64,000 nucleotides of DNA from Micavibrio sp. UBA2638. Its GTDB lineage: Bacteria; Pseudomonadota; Alphaproteobacteria; Micavibrionales; Micavibrionaceae. Below are positions 43,668 through 52,979 of the stretch, piece by piece. The position numbers and the translations under genes were made by a program. Location: the NCBI GenBank assembly GCA_002359735.1, contig DENS01000002.1, positions 6,381 to 70,380 of the forward strand, written 5' to 3'. The notes below the pieces were generated by a model, which saw nothing but the letters and a program-made list of their open reading frames with translations, did not search any database and was not told the origin of the DNA. How positions within the stretch are numbered: the stretch's first letter is position 1; each line of letters begins with the position of its first letter.

Positions 43668-45818
43668 TTAAAGGCCGATATATTTGGCCACAACGGCCAC
43701 CAGCAGAATGGCCACAATGTTTGTGATTTTAATCAGCGGGTTTACGGCTGGCCCGGCAGTGTCTTTATACGGGTCACCAACGGTATCCCCGGTTACGGCG
43801 GCTTTATGCCCTTCCGAGCCTTTGCCGCCGTGATGGCCCTCTTCGATGTATTTCTTGGCATTGTCCCAGGCCCCCCCGCCCGAGGTCATGGAAATAGCAA
43901 CGAATAGCCCCGTTACAATGGTCCCCAGCAGCATCGCGCCTAGGCATTGGAAGGCAGGTTCATAATCACCGGTCAAATACGCCACGGTGAAAAAGACAAT
44001 AACAGGCGCGGCAACGGGAAGCAGGGACGGAACAACCATTTCCTTGATGGCCGATTTTGTCAGCAAGTCAACGCAGGTACCATATTCCGGCTTTGTATCG
44101 CCGTCCATGATGCCTTTAATGTCTTTGAATTGGCGCCGGACTTCCACCACCACAGAGGCGGCGGCGCGCCCCACCGCGGTCATGGACATGGCGCTGAACA
44201 AATACGGCAATAAGCCGCCCAAAAACAGGCCAATAACCACATAGGGGTCCTGTAACGGGAAGGTGATATCACTGTATTGCGGCAGGTAATGCTTGATTTC
44301 CTCGGTATAGGCGGCGAACAATACCAGCGCGGCCAACCCGGCAGAACCAATGGCGTAGCCCTTGGTGACGGCCTTGGTTGTGTTGCCAACGGCGTCCAGT
44401 GCGTCTGTTGTGTCCCGAACGTCTTGCGGCAATTCAGCCATTTCAGCAATGCCACCCGCATTATCGGTAACGGGGCCATAGGCATCCAGCGCCACCACCA
44501 TCCCCGCCAGCGACAGCATGGATGTTGCGGCAATGGCAATGCCGTAAAGTCCGGCAAAGGTAAAGGCGGCGTAGATTCCGCCGCAAATCACGATGACAGG
44601 CAGGGCCGTTGATTCCATCGAAATGGCAAGGCCCTGTATCACATTCGTTCCATGACCCGATTCTGATGCTTTTGCGACTTCACGAACGGGTCTGAAGGCT
44701 GTTGATGTGTAATATTCGGTGATCCAGATCAACAGGCCCGTTACAACAAGGCCGGTCAGGACGCATTGAAACAATGCGCTCATGGTCATGATGTCACCGC
44801 TGGCCAGCGTGATGTCCTGCGCCAGATTGATGTCCAGATACGTGTCTTTAAACATGACGTAATAAATCAGACCGGCGGATATGACGGCGCTGGCTATAAA
44901 GCCTTTATACAGGGCCCACATAACGTTGTTATTCCGGCCAAGACGGACAAAAAATGTTCCGGCAATTGACCCCAAAATGCACACCCCGCCTATGATCAGG
45001 GGCAATTGCATCATACTTTCGACGCTAGACGCGGCAAAGGTTGAAAAGGCAATCAACATGGTGGCGACAACGGTTACGGCATAGGTCTCGAACAGATCAG
45101 CGGCCATCCCGGCGCAATCACCAACATTGTCCCCGACATTATCGGCTATAACCGCCGGGTTGCGCGGATCATCTTCGGGGATGCCTGCCTCGACCTTGCC
45201 AACAAGGTCGGCGCCAACATCGGCCCCTTTGGTGAAGATCCCGCCGCCCAAACGGGCGAAAATTGAAATAAGTGAGGCACCAAAGCCCAGCGCAATCAAG
45301 CCCTCCAGCATGACGCGGATAATGGCCTTGCGTTCCTTGCTTTGTTCGGCTGCGGCTGCCAGATTTAATGTGTCCTGTAACCACATGTAATAAAACAAAA
45401 CACCAAGAAGCCCAAGCCCGACAACCAACATGCCGGTAATGGCCCCGGCTTTAAAGGCAACATTCAGTGCGCTGCTCATGCTTTGGGTTGCGGCCTGCGT
45501 TGTTCTGACATTGGCGCGAACGGATACCAACATACCGGTATACCCGGCGATGCCGGATAAAACGGCCCCGATGGCAAAACCTATGGCGACATGCCAGCCC
45601 AGCAATAGATATAAGCCAATTGCTGCTGCTACGCCAACTAGGGCAATGGTTCTATATTGGCGGTTCAAATAGGCCGATGCGCCTTCTTGAATGGCCGATG
45701 CAATCGATTGCATCCTTTCATTTCCGGCCTCTTTAGCCAGAACCTGTTTTGCGGCCACTGCACAATAAAGCAGCGCAAGGCCGCCGCATGCCGCAATCAT
45801 TACATTTAGTGAAACCAT
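43668..45818 (-). CDS. hppA: K+-independent membrane-bound proton-translocating pyrophosphatase
   Basis: Inner-membrane pump coupling PPi hydrolysis to proton export. The 716-aa protein has many membrane helices and the catalytic DDPRNPAVIADNVGDNVGD plus a second cluster, with DNAGGIAEMAELPQDVR. The diagnostic position in GNTTKAVTKGYAIGS is Lys482, which marks the K+-independent type; the K+-dependent type has Ala. It is preceded by 210 bp of intergenic DNA and ends at its own terminator, so it is monocistronic. Confidence 0.96.
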   Translation of the reverse strand: MVSLNVMIAACGGLALLYCAVAAKQVLAKEAGNERMQSIASAIQEGASAYLNRQYRTIALVGVAAAIGLYLLLGWHVAIGFAIGAVLSGIAGYTGMLVSVRANVRTTQAATQSMSSALNVAFKAGAITGMLVVGLGLLGVLFYYMWLQDTLNLAAAAEQSKERKAIIRVMLEGLIALGFGASLISIFARLGGGIFTKGADVGADLVGKVEAGIPEDDPRNPAVIADNVGDNVGDCAGMAADLFETYAVTVVATMLIAFSTFAASSVESMMQLPLIIGGVCILGSIAGTFFVRLGRNNNVMWALYKGFIASAVISAGLIYYVMFKDTYLDINLAQDITLASGDIMTMSALFQCVLTGLVVTGLLIWITEYYTSTAFRPVREVAKASESGHGTNVIQGLAISMESTALPVIVICGGIYAAFTFAGLYGIAIAATSMLSLAGMVVALDAYGPVTDNAGGIAEMAELPQDVRDTTDALDAVGNTTKAVTKGYAIGSAGLAALVLFAAYTEEIKHYLPQYSDITFPLQDPYVVIGLFLGGLLPYLFSAMSMTAVGRAAASVVVEVRRQFKDIKGIMDGDTKPEYGTCVDLLTKSAIKEMVVPSLLPVAAPVIVFFTVAYLTGDYEPAFQCLGAMLLGTIVTGLFVAISMTSGGGAWDNAKKYIEEGHHGGKGSEGHKAAVTGDTVGDPYKDTAGPAVNPLIKITNIVAILLVAVVAKYIGL

Positions 45819-45937
45819 AGTAAATCCTCACAAATTTAAGGTTAGATTTTGTGCACACACCCCGCCGCCAAAATTGATTTTACCGCGTTCCATGGGGGGG
45901 ATGAAAGCCATGACCCAAAAAGAATGTGACGCAACGC

Positions 45938-45964
45938 AAAAAAAACCCGCTTTAAAAAGCGGGT
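45938..45964 (-). terminator. rho-independent terminator after the FliL-like gene
   Basis: ACCCGCTT-TAAA-AAGCGGGT forms an 8-bp stem. On the minus strand a run of eight Ts follows (complement of 45938-45945). It lies about 65 bp past the FliL-like stop and shields hppA. Confidence 0.9.
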
Positions 45965-46028
45965 ATTATAAAGTTTAGAGGGTTCACATATTGCAGGGCC
46001 GCTATTGCAAGCCCAACAATTCCTTGGT

Positions 46029-46508
46029 CTAAACAGGGCGCTGCTGGACAACTTGTAGCAATACGTCATGCACAATATCGTCCCCTAACACCTTGTTAGA
46101 AATTTTGTTCAATTGTTTTTTTAGTGTGTTCACTTGTATGACACCGCCCTTTAATGCGGCCTGATTATTTAAGACACCATATAATTTCTGAATATAGGCA
46201 TCTTTGAGCCGCGGCGCCTGTGCGGTGATTAAGCTGCCTGCTTTTTCGTCGGCGACCTCAAGGGCCACGACCAGACTTACGGTCTGCGTAACGCCTGATT
46301 CGTCAATAATGGGCAGGATTAATGGATCAAGCTCAACGAAGATATGTTTGGATGTATCAGCTTTATCCTTGCTGTCTTGTTTTTTGGCGTGGCTTTTGTC
46401 GCCCTCAACGGCCGATGCTTCTGCCGGTTTCATGAAATAGAAATAGGCCCCTGCTCCGCCGCCGCCAAGCAATGCCAACGCTATAACAATGGAAAGTATT
46501 TTTTTCAC
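46029..46508 (-). CDS. FliL-family membrane protein
   Basis: A 159-aa protein with one N-terminal membrane segment (LSIVIALALLGGGGAGAYFYF), a charged linker (about 30-55) and a FliL domain: FVELDPLILPIIDESG and TVSLVVALEVAD. FliL helps stator function at the flagellar motor or acts in other envelope roles. No other flagellar gene is visible, so motor association is not supported by context. GTG 46508 follows GGGG at about 8 nt and is preferred to the earlier frame. Confidence 0.8.
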   Translation of the reverse strand: MKKILSIVIALALLGGGGAGAYFYFMKPAEASAVEGDKSHAKKQDSKDKADTSKHIFVELDPLILPIIDESGVTQTVSLVVALEVADEKAGSLITAQAPRLKDAYIQKLYGVLNNQAALKGGVIQVNTLKKQLNKISNKVLGDDIVHDVLLQVVQQRPV

Positions 46509-46619
46509 GTATGTGCCCCAACCGTTTTGTAAACCCAATTACCAGTATAACAATGGGCTGTTAAAGATTGGTTAGGTTTGCATAAAATTTTAGACAAATG
46601 TGACGGGGTGATAAATACG

Positions 46620-47087
46620 CTAGCTGCGCAAGGCCTTTCCGGCTTTATCAAGTACGCCGTTAATGAGCTTAACCTGACCTTCATCGTAAAAACCGTGTGC
46701 CACGTCAAGATAATCATTGATTATAATGGGGGCATCTATATTGGTATGCGCCAATAATTCATAAACGCCGCAACATAAAATGGCTTTTAGCAGTGTTTCG
46801 GTTTCACCGGATTTACTTGTGGTCAGGCTGGCTTTGATAATATCTTCGACATCACCCTGACGGGCATTATAACCAAATAATATTTTTTGAAAGAGGGTTT
46901 TGTCCGGGCTTACCAGCTTTTCGCCATCAATTTCGATGTGATCGGATTTGGCCAAAGTATCTGCTACGGCCTCTTTCATATCATTACCCGTGTGCATGAC
47001 ACCATAAAGTGTTTGCACCGCCATTAACCGTGCGGAGCGCGATTGTGCAGATTTAGAGGGGGTATTACGCTGTGGTTGATTGGACAT
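46620..47087 (-). CDS. nusB: transcription antitermination factor NusB
   Basis: Binds boxA RNA with S10 in rRNA antitermination. The 155-aa protein begins with a charged leader, then SRSARLMAVQTLYGVMHTG and a C-terminal ICCGVYELLAHTNIDAPIIINDYLDVAHGF split by one residue, ending KLINGVLDKAGKALR. It follows ribH by 17 bp, the usual ribH-nusB pair. Confidence 0.95.
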   Translation of the reverse strand: MSNQPQRNTPSKSAQSRSARLMAVQTLYGVMHTGNDMKEAVADTLAKSDHIEIDGEKLVSPDKTLFQKILFGYNARQGDVEDIIKASLTTSKSGETETLLKAILCCGVYELLAHTNIDAPIIINDYLDVAHGFYDEGQVKLINGVLDKAGKALRS

Positions 47088-47104
47088 GTGTTCAGTCTCT
47101 TCCT

Positions 47105-47542
47105 CTATTTAACGTCATAACGTTGTTTTAATTGCACAATGCCGTGGGCGGCCTTGGCGGCGTCGCGGCCCTTGTTTTTTTGATCGGGCATAGCGCGCAC
47201 CATGGCCTGTTCGCGGGTGTCACAGGTCAATATGGCATTGCCGATTGCAAGGGTATGATCCAGTGCCAAACGGCTTAAGCCCGAGGCGCTCTCGTTGCAA
47301 ACAATATCGTAATGGGATGTTTCCCCGCGAATAACACAGCCAATGGCAATGTAAGCGTCAAATTTGCTTTTGGGAGATTGTTGGGCAATGTGAATGGCAA
47401 CCGGTATTTCCAATGCGCCTTCTACGCTAATGCGTTCAAAATCAATCCCTTGTTCGGTTAAATATGCGCTGGCGCCATCCACAAGGGCGCTGCATACATC
47501 TTTATAATACGGCGATTCAACAATCAGGAATTTAAGGCTCAT
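47105..47542 (-). CDS. ribH: 6,7-dimethyl-8-ribityllumazine synthase
   Basis: Penultimate riboflavin step, condensing DHBP with the pyrimidine. The 145-aa protein has LKFLIVESPYYKDV at the start, ISVEGALEIPVAIHIA, and IGCVIRGETSHYDIVCNESASG. Catalytic His is in TSHYD. ATG 47542 gives the family length; the longer frame to 47581 is not needed. It is co-transcribed with ribBA, 16 bp away, and nusB. Confidence 0.94.
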   Translation of the reverse strand: MSLKFLIVESPYYKDVCSALVDGASAYLTEQGIDFERISVEGALEIPVAIHIAQQSPKSKFDAYIAIGCVIRGETSHYDIVCNESASGLSRLALDHTLAIGNAILTCDTREQAMVRAMPDQKNKGRDAAKAAHGIVQLKQRYDVK

Positions 47543-47558
47543 AACTTGGGTGTCTCTA

Positions 47559-48719
47559 TTATTTGATAGGCTTTTGTCCATGAATATGCAGATTATAGCC
47601 CTCTAAGCCAGCAATATTTTTCTGGGAGTTGGATAAAAGTGTCATATGGTGAATGCCCAAATCCAACAGGATCTGCGCGCCAATACCATAATTTCGTAAT
47701 ATGGCGGCTTTATCGGCGGCTGGCAGACTTTGCGGGTTTATCTGTTTTGATAGAATTTGTGAATTTGGATCACGCAGAACAACAATGACACCGGCACCGT
47801 TATTGGCAATTAATGTCATGGACTGGTGTAAATCCGATGGTTCGCCGCCTGCGCCCAGCATATCATTCATGGTATCGGCGGCATGCATGCGCACCAGAAT
47901 GGGGGAATCGCTGCTGTTGGTTATATCGCCCTTAATCAGAACGATATGCTCGGTCTGGTCCAGCGTGTTGATATAAAACCGCATATCAAATTGCCCGCCA
48001 TAGCGGCTTTCAAGTTTGCTTTGGCCAATTTGTTTGACGAAACATTCATGTTTACGGCGATGGGCAATTAAATCGGCGATCGTGCCAATCTTCATATCGT
48101 GCTTGCGCGCAAAATGCGCCAAATCAGGCAGGCGCGACATAGTGCCGTCATCATTCATAATCTCGCATATCACGCCAGCCCCTGAAAAACCGGCCATTTT
48201 GGCCAGGTCCACGGCGGCCTCAGTATGGCCAGCCCTTACAAGAACGCCGCCATCACGTGCCTTCAAGGGGAAGACGTGACCCGGCGTTGCGATGTCATTG
48301 TGATGCGTAGAAGGGTCAATGGCGGTGCGAATGGTATGTGCGCGGTCCGCCGCCGAAATGCCGGTGGTGACCCCTTGCTTGGCCTCGATTGAAACGGTAA
48401 ACGCTGTGCGATGTCTGGCGTTATCACCCCGGCCCATCAGTTCAAGGCCAAGACGGTCAATCATCGCGCCTTCCATGGGCAGACAAATCAACCCCCGCCC
48501 CTCTTTGGCCATAAAGTTGATGTTGTCGGCCGTGGCGCATTCCGCCGCTATAATCAGGTCACCTTCGTTTTCGCGGTCTTCGTCATCAACGATGATAACC
48601 GGCTTTCCGGCCTTCATGTCGGCAAGAATGTCTTCTATGCTTGACAGAATGGCCTGATCTGCATGATCTGTTTGCAAATCGGCCTCGTAGGCGGAAGATG
48701 TATTGGGTTGTTTTGTCAT
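47559..48719 (-). CDS. ribBA: 3,4-dihydroxy-2-butanone-4-phosphate synthase with degenerate GTP cyclohydrolase II half
   Basis: The N-terminal DHBP synthase domain (about 25-230) is intact: VDDEDRENEGDLIIAAE, GHTEAAVDLAKMAG, and CEIMNDDGTMSRLPD. The C-terminal half has the place of RibA but lacks its zinc site: no C-x2-G-x(n)-C-x-C motif and no REGRGIGL motif; it reads RMHAADTMNDMLGAGGEPSD. Only YGIGAQILLDLGI is recognisably RibA-like. The domain is therefore probably not a GTP cyclohydrolase. Rhizobial RibBX-type hybrids with a degenerate second domain are a known parallel. It overlaps ribE by 4 nt. Confidence 0.88.
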   Translation of the reverse strand: MTKQPNTSSAYEADLQTDHADQAILSSIEDILADMKAGKPVIIVDDEDRENEGDLIIAAECATADNINFMAKEGRGLICLPMEGAMIDRLGLELMGRGDNARHRTAFTVSIEAKQGVTTGISAADRAHTIRTAIDPSTHHNDIATPGHVFPLKARDGGVLVRAGHTEAAVDLAKMAGFSGAGVICEIMNDDGTMSRLPDLAHFARKHDMKIGTIADLIAHRRKHECFVKQIGQSKLESRYGGQFDMRFYINTLDQTEHIVLIKGDITNSSDSPILVRMHAADTMNDMLGAGGEPSDLHQSMTLIANNGAGVIVVLRDPNSQILSKQINPQSLPAADKAAILRNYGIGAQILLDLGIHHMTLLSNSQKNIAGLEGYNLHIHGQKPIK

Positions 48720-49315
48720 TCTGATTGTCCTATCACGCGGGCCACGTATCGCGCAAGCATATCAATCTCAATATTCACCTTATCGCCCGGTTTGCGGTGC
48801 TTTAGGGTCGTCTGATCCATCGTGTGCGGTATGATGTTAACGCCGAAATTACTCTGGCCAACTTCATTCACGGTCAAGGATATTCCATCAAGGGTAATGG
48901 AGCCTTTGGGCGCAATATAGCGCATAAATTCGGCCTGCGGCGTTATCACAAGGCGGATACTTTCTCCATCAGGCTGTATGTCCGTGACTTCTGCCACGCC
49001 GTCAACATGGCCATACACCAGATGTCCGCCCAATTCATCGCCCAAACGCAGGGACGGTTCAAGATTGATATGATCGCCAACCGTCCAGTCAGCAAGGTTG
49101 GTTTTTGATAATGTTTCGGCGGACACATCTACTGTAAAGGCCGTGTCAGTTTTTTCAGTGACTGTCAGGCAACAGCCGGAACAACATATCGAAGCACCAA
49201 TTTTCTCACGCGCCAGATCCAGCGATCCGCCAGTTGCAATCTGTAAACGGATACCTTGCTGCAATGGCTTTATCGCCGTAATCGTGCCAATATCCTGTAT
49301 CAGGCCGGTAAACAT
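48716..49315 (-). CDS. ribE: riboflavin synthase alpha chain
   Basis: Dismutates two lumazines to riboflavin. The 199-aa protein has two similar beta-barrel halves: MFTGLIQDIGTI, ISVCCSGCCLTV-type ASICCSGCCLTV, GHLVYGHVDGVAEV in the first, and ITLDGISLTVNEV, FGVNIIPHTMDQTTL in the second. It starts 2 bp after ribD and overlaps the ribBA start. Confidence 0.96.
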   Translation of the reverse strand: MFTGLIQDIGTITAIKPLQQGIRLQIATGGSLDLAREKIGASICCSGCCLTVTEKTDTAFTVDVSAETLSKTNLADWTVGDHINLEPSLRLGDELGGHLVYGHVDGVAEVTDIQPDGESIRLVITPQAEFMRYIAPKGSITLDGISLTVNEVGQSNFGVNIIPHTMDQTTLKHRKPGDKVNIEIDMLARYVARVIGQSE

Positions 49316-49316
49316 T

Positions 49317-50396
49317 TTATGCCCTTGTGTAAAGTGTCAATGTATCATCCCCTAGATATATGCGCTTCTTTACAATTAAATTCAACGCTTTGTTGATGCT
49401 ATCAGGGCTAAAATCTGTGAAGGCAGGTACGCCGCCCCCTAATTTTACCGGGGATTGGAACACGGCAATATCATCGAATAAACCGGCCTTAATAAAAGAT
49501 TGGTGAATATGCGGCCCGCCCTCAACCAAAATTCGGGTCAAACCGCGTTCGGATAATATTTTAAGTATGCTGCTTAAGTTTCTAGTATTGCATTGAAAAA
49601 GGTCCGCGCCCATATCTTGTAAGGCCATTTTATGCGCTGGTTCACCCGTTTCATAAAAGATCCACAATGGTTCATCGCGTGCAGATTGCACCACGTTTGC
49701 ATCTTCCGTAATGCTGAGCGCGCTATCCAGAATGATACGCACAGATTTATGCACAAGCCCATCCACACGCGTGGTTAGATGCGGGTCATCGGTTTTTATC
49801 GTCCCTATACCGCATAAAATGCCATCATGCACGGCCCGTAAATGATGCGCCTTTAAACGGGCCAATGAATTTGTTATCCAGGTTTGTTCGCCGCGTTTTG
49901 CGGACACAAACCCATCGGCTGATACGGCCGTTTTCAAAGTGATAAAAGGACGGTTTTCGGCCAGTGTAAGAAAAAACCCCTGGTTTAGATCAATGGCCTC
50001 ACGTTCCAAAAGGCCAAGATCAACGCAGATTCCGGCCTCTCGCATCATATTCAGCCCGGCCCCGCTTACCGCCGGGTTTGGGTCAGTGCAGGCGGCAACA
50101 ACGCGTTTAACGCCCGCGTCAATCAGGGCCATAGCGCAAGATCCGCTTTGCCCCTCATGCGAGCAAGGCTCTAACGTGACATAAACAGTCGCGCCTATCG
50201 CCTGATCACCAGCCTTCGCTAGTGCGGATTTTTCGGCATGGGGACGTCCGCCATCGGCGGTTCGCGCCGTGGCCAGTATATGGCCGCCCTTAACAATAAC
50301 GCAGCCAACCGCCGGGTTGGGGGCCGTTCTGCCCAATCCACGCCGCGCAAAATTCAGCGCGGTTTGCATGTAATAATGGTCGTCAGGGCTGAACAT
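49317..50396 (-). CDS. ribD: bifunctional riboflavin deaminase/reductase
   Basis: Deaminates and reduces the pyrimidine intermediate. In the 359-aa protein the N-terminal zinc deaminase reads GGRPHAEKSALAKAG and PCSHEGQSGSCAMALI (His-Cys-Cys ligands). The C-terminal reductase (about 145-359) has RPFITLKTAVSADG and RILVEGGPHIHQSF. It lies between nrdR and ribE in the standard nrdR-ribD-ribE order. Confidence 0.96.
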   Translation of the reverse strand: MFSPDDHYYMQTALNFARRGLGRTAPNPAVGCVIVKGGHILATARTADGGRPHAEKSALAKAGDQAIGATVYVTLEPCSHEGQSGSCAMALIDAGVKRVVAACTDPNPAVSGAGLNMMREAGICVDLGLLEREAIDLNQGFFLTLAENRPFITLKTAVSADGFVSAKRGEQTWITNSLARLKAHHLRAVHDGILCGIGTIKTDDPHLTTRVDGLVHKSVRIILDSALSITEDANVVQSARDEPLWIFYETGEPAHKMALQDMGADLFQCNTRNLSSILKILSERGLTRILVEGGPHIHQSFIKAGLFDDIAVFQSPVKLGGGVPAFTDFSPDSINKALNLIVKKRIYLGDDTLTLYTRA

Positions 50397-50404
50397 GAAT
50401 CCCC

Positions 50405-50887
50405 TTATGAAGCAGATTTTTTCTTCTTCTTTTCCGAGAGTTTCTGGATATTATTCAGGAATTCGTTAAAATCATCTGGTTCGCGGAAATCTTTGTAAAC
50501 TGAGGCGTAGCGGATATACCCGACTTCGTCCAAAGCCATTAAGGCGCCCATCACCTCGGCGCCAATCTGGCTAGATTCGATTTCATGTTCGCCGCGAGAT
50601 TCCAGCTTACGGACAATGGCCGTGGTTGCCTTTTCGATTTGCTCAAATTCAATCGGGCGCTTTTGCAACGCAACTTGCATGGATTTAATAATCTTGTCGC
50701 GATCAAATGGTTGCGTGCGGCCACCCGATTTCAAGACGGTCATTTCACGCAGCTGTACCCGTTCAAAGGTGGTAAAGCGTTGCCCGCAATCAGGGCAGGA
50801 CCGGCGGCGCCTGATCGATGCATTATCTTCAGTCGGGCGCGAATCTTTCACCTGTGTTTCGTCATTACCGCAAAATGGACAACGCAT
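50405..50887 (-). CDS. nrdR: transcriptional repressor NrdR
   Basis: Zinc-ribbon/ATP-cone repressor of ribonucleotide reductase genes. The 160-aa protein has CPFCGNDETQ and CPDCGQRF (four zinc cysteines), then the ATP-cone (about 45-140) with DGRTQPFDRDKI-like SGGRTQPFDRDKIIKS and the closing RYASVYKDFREPDDF. It sits 25 bp after glyA. Confidence 0.96.
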   Translation of the reverse strand: MRCPFCGNDETQVKDSRPTEDNASIRRRRSCPDCGQRFTTFERVQLREMTVLKSGGRTQPFDRDKIIKSMQVALQKRPIEFEQIEKATTAIVRKLESRGEHEIESSQIGAEVMGALMALDEVGYIRYASVYKDFREPDDFNEFLNNIQKLSEKKKKKSAS

Positions 50888-50912
50888 AGATCACCTTATT
50901 CATACGTGATTG

Positions 50913-52223
50913 TTACATGGCACCATAAATCGGGAACCGGGAACAAAGGGCCTTAACCTTTTCTTTTACCGCACTTTGTACAGCGTCATTTCCGTCAGGG
51001 CCATTGGCAACCAGCCCGTCCAGAACTTCAAGGATTAAGCCCCCGATCTCTTTCCATTCAGCCGCGCCAAAACCGCGCGTGGTTCCAGCCGGCGTTCCAA
51101 GGCGTATACCGGATGTGACAAACGGTTTTTCTGGATCGAATGGGACAGCATTTTTGTTACAGGTGATACCGGCATGTTCAAGCGCGTCATCTGCCGCTTT
51201 ACCGGTTAGCCCTTTCGGGCGCAAATCAACCAGAACGATATGCGAATCAGTTCCGCCTGTCACGATGTCCAGCCCACCATCAACCAGTGTCTGCGCCAAA
51301 ACCTTGGCATTGGCAACAATGTCATGAGCATAGGTTTTAAACTCCGGCTTCAGGGCCTCACCGAAAGCAACAGCCTTTCCTGCAATGACATGTTCCAGCG
51401 GCCCACCTTGCAATCCGGGGAATACCGCCGAATTTAGCTTTTTGGCAATGGCATCATCATTGGTAAGAATGACGCCGCCGCGCGGCCCGCGCAGTGTTTT
51501 GTGCGTCGTTGACGTTGTTACATGGGCATGCGGAACCGGATTGGGATAAGACCCGCCGGCAATAAGGCCCGCATAATGCGCCATATCAACAAACAAAATG
51601 GCGCCAACTTTATCTGCGATGTCGCGGAAACGTTTCCAGTCGATGACGCGCGGGTAAGCCGAAGCCCCGGCAATGATCATTTTTGGCTTGTGCTCCACCG
51701 CCATGGCCTCAACTTCATCATAATCAATCAGGCCATCGTCCTTGCGGGTACCATATTGAATGGCATTAAACCATTTGCCGGATTGCGCGGGGGCCGCGCC
51801 ATGTGTCAAATGTCCGCCAAAAGCCAAAGACATACCCAGGATCGTATCGCCCGGCTCCAGCAAAGCGAGCATCACCGCGCCATTGGCCTGCGCGCCGGAA
51901 TGGGGCTGCACGTTGGCGTGCTTTGCATCAAAAATTTGTTTTACGCGGTCAATGGCGGCCTGTTCGATGACATCAACATTAACGCACCCTTGATAGTAAC
52001 GTTTACCGGGGTAACCTTCGGCGTATTTGTTCGTCAGCACCGACCCCTGAGCCTCAATAACCGCGCGGGAAGCAATATTTTCAGAGGCAATCAGCTCAAT
52101 CTGCTCCTGCTGGCGGGTTAATTCATCCTGTATAGAGCCGTAGACAACAGGATCAACCTCCTTTAGGTGGCTCTCAAAGAACGTTTCAAATTGATTGTTA
52201 ATATGTTTGACGGCGTTGCTCAT
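50913..52223 (-). CDS. glyA: serine hydroxymethyltransferase
   Basis: PLP enzyme interconverting serine and glycine and feeding one-carbon units to tetrahydrofolate. The 436-aa protein shows IELIASENIASRAV, NKYAEGYPGKRYYQGC, VQPHSGAQAN, and the PLP lysine in STTHKTLRGPRGG. It heads the glyA-nrdR-rib-nusB run and lies 18 bp after rpiB. The upstream sequence to the rpiB stop holds no riboswitch-sized space. Confidence 0.97.
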   Translation of the reverse strand: MSNAVKHINNQFETFFESHLKEVDPVVYGSIQDELTRQQEQIELIASENIASRAVIEAQGSVLTNKYAEGYPGKRYYQGCVNVDVIEQAAIDRVKQIFDAKHANVQPHSGAQANGAVMLALLEPGDTILGMSLAFGGHLTHGAAPAQSGKWFNAIQYGTRKDDGLIDYDEVEAMAVEHKPKMIIAGASAYPRVIDWKRFRDIADKVGAILFVDMAHYAGLIAGGSYPNPVPHAHVTTSTTHKTLRGPRGGVILTNDDAIAKKLNSAVFPGLQGGPLEHVIAGKAVAFGEALKPEFKTYAHDIVANAKVLAQTLVDGGLDIVTGGTDSHIVLVDLRPKGLTGKAADDALEHAGITCNKNAVPFDPEKPFVTSGIRLGTPAGTTRGFGAAEWKEIGGLILEVLDGLVANGPDGNDAVQSAVKEKVKALCSRFPIYGAM

Positions 52224-52241
52224 GGTCGGGTCCTCTATTTT

Positions 52242-52676
52242 TTATGGGGTAATATTAATCTTGTTCACGCGGCGTTCGTGGCGGCCGCCTTCAAATTCAC
52301 TGCTTAAAAACGTTTCGACGATATCAAAAGCGGTTTCAATCCCGATGATCCGCTCGCCCAAGGCCAGCACATTGGCATTGTTATGGGCGCGGGTCAGACG
52401 GGCCATCGTTGCGTTTGTGCAAACGGCCGCGCGAATTTCGGGATGACGATTGGCGGCAATTGAGATGCCAATACCTGTACCGCACACCAATATACCGGTT
52501 TTAATTTCTCCGCCGCGAATGCGCTGCGCCATTTCGTGTGCAAAATCCGGGTAATCAACCGATTCAGTATTTTCGGTGCCCAGGTCTAGCCATTCAATCT
52601 GGGGGAATTTATCAATAATTGCTTGTTTGTATCTATAACCGCCATGATCCGCGGCAATGCCAATTTTAAGTTTCAT
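52242..52676 (-). CDS. rpiB: ribose-5-phosphate isomerase B
   Basis: Pentose-phosphate isomerase of the LacA/RpiB family, 144 aa. It begins KIGIAADHGGYRYKQ, and contains GILVCGTGIGISIAANRHPEIRAA in two adjacent stretches and AHNNANVLALGERI. ATG 52676 gives the family start; the frame extends 12 codons further. It precedes glyA in the common rpiB-glyA pair. Confidence 0.95.
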   Translation of the reverse strand: MKLKIGIAADHGGYRYKQAIIDKFPQIEWLDLGTENTESVDYPDFAHEMAQRIRGGEIKTGILVCGTGIGISIAANRHPEIRAAVCTNATMARLTRAHNNANVLALGERIIGIETAFDIVETFLSSEFEGGRHERRVNKINITP

Positions 52677-52718
52677 AGGGGTTATATAGTGCTTGTAGCA
52701 CCTAAAAATCAAGGCTTT

Positions 52719-52922
52719 TTAAGAAATTAGCCCCTTCTTTTTTAAAACATATTCCAGGCGCTTTATCGCATTCGATTTCAATAGCGCCTCGCCCGCACTG
52801 GCGGGGCCCTGAGTTGTAACTTCTGTCAGGGTGGCCGTATCCATGGCCGTTACTTTAACAACGTTACCAATGGAATGATACTCCAGAATAACTTCTCTGC
52901 CATGCAGGCTGTGCTTTGACAT
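52719..52922 (-). CDS. small conserved alphaproteobacterial protein (DUF6898-like)
   Basis: A 67-aa protein with pattern GREVILEYHSIGNVVKVTAMD and GPASAGEALLKSNAIKRLE, resembling a short conserved protein found in this position in alphaproteobacteria. The biochemical role is unknown. It lies before rpiB on the same strand, 42 bp away, and is divergent from gcdH. Confidence 0.7.
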   Translation of the reverse strand: MSKHSLHGREVILEYHSIGNVVKVTAMDTATLTEVTTQGPASAGEALLKSNAIKRLEYVLKKKGLIS

Positions 52923-52979
52923 TGCCGTGTTCCTTTTTTCCTTTTATAGTATTAAAAAACAAATCAAGCGGAGGCAAGT

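Noticed and set aside
48716..50396. FMN riboswitch in the riboflavin cluster
   Set aside because: Genes are packed or overlapping from nrdR through ribH, leaving no room for the conserved RFN element.
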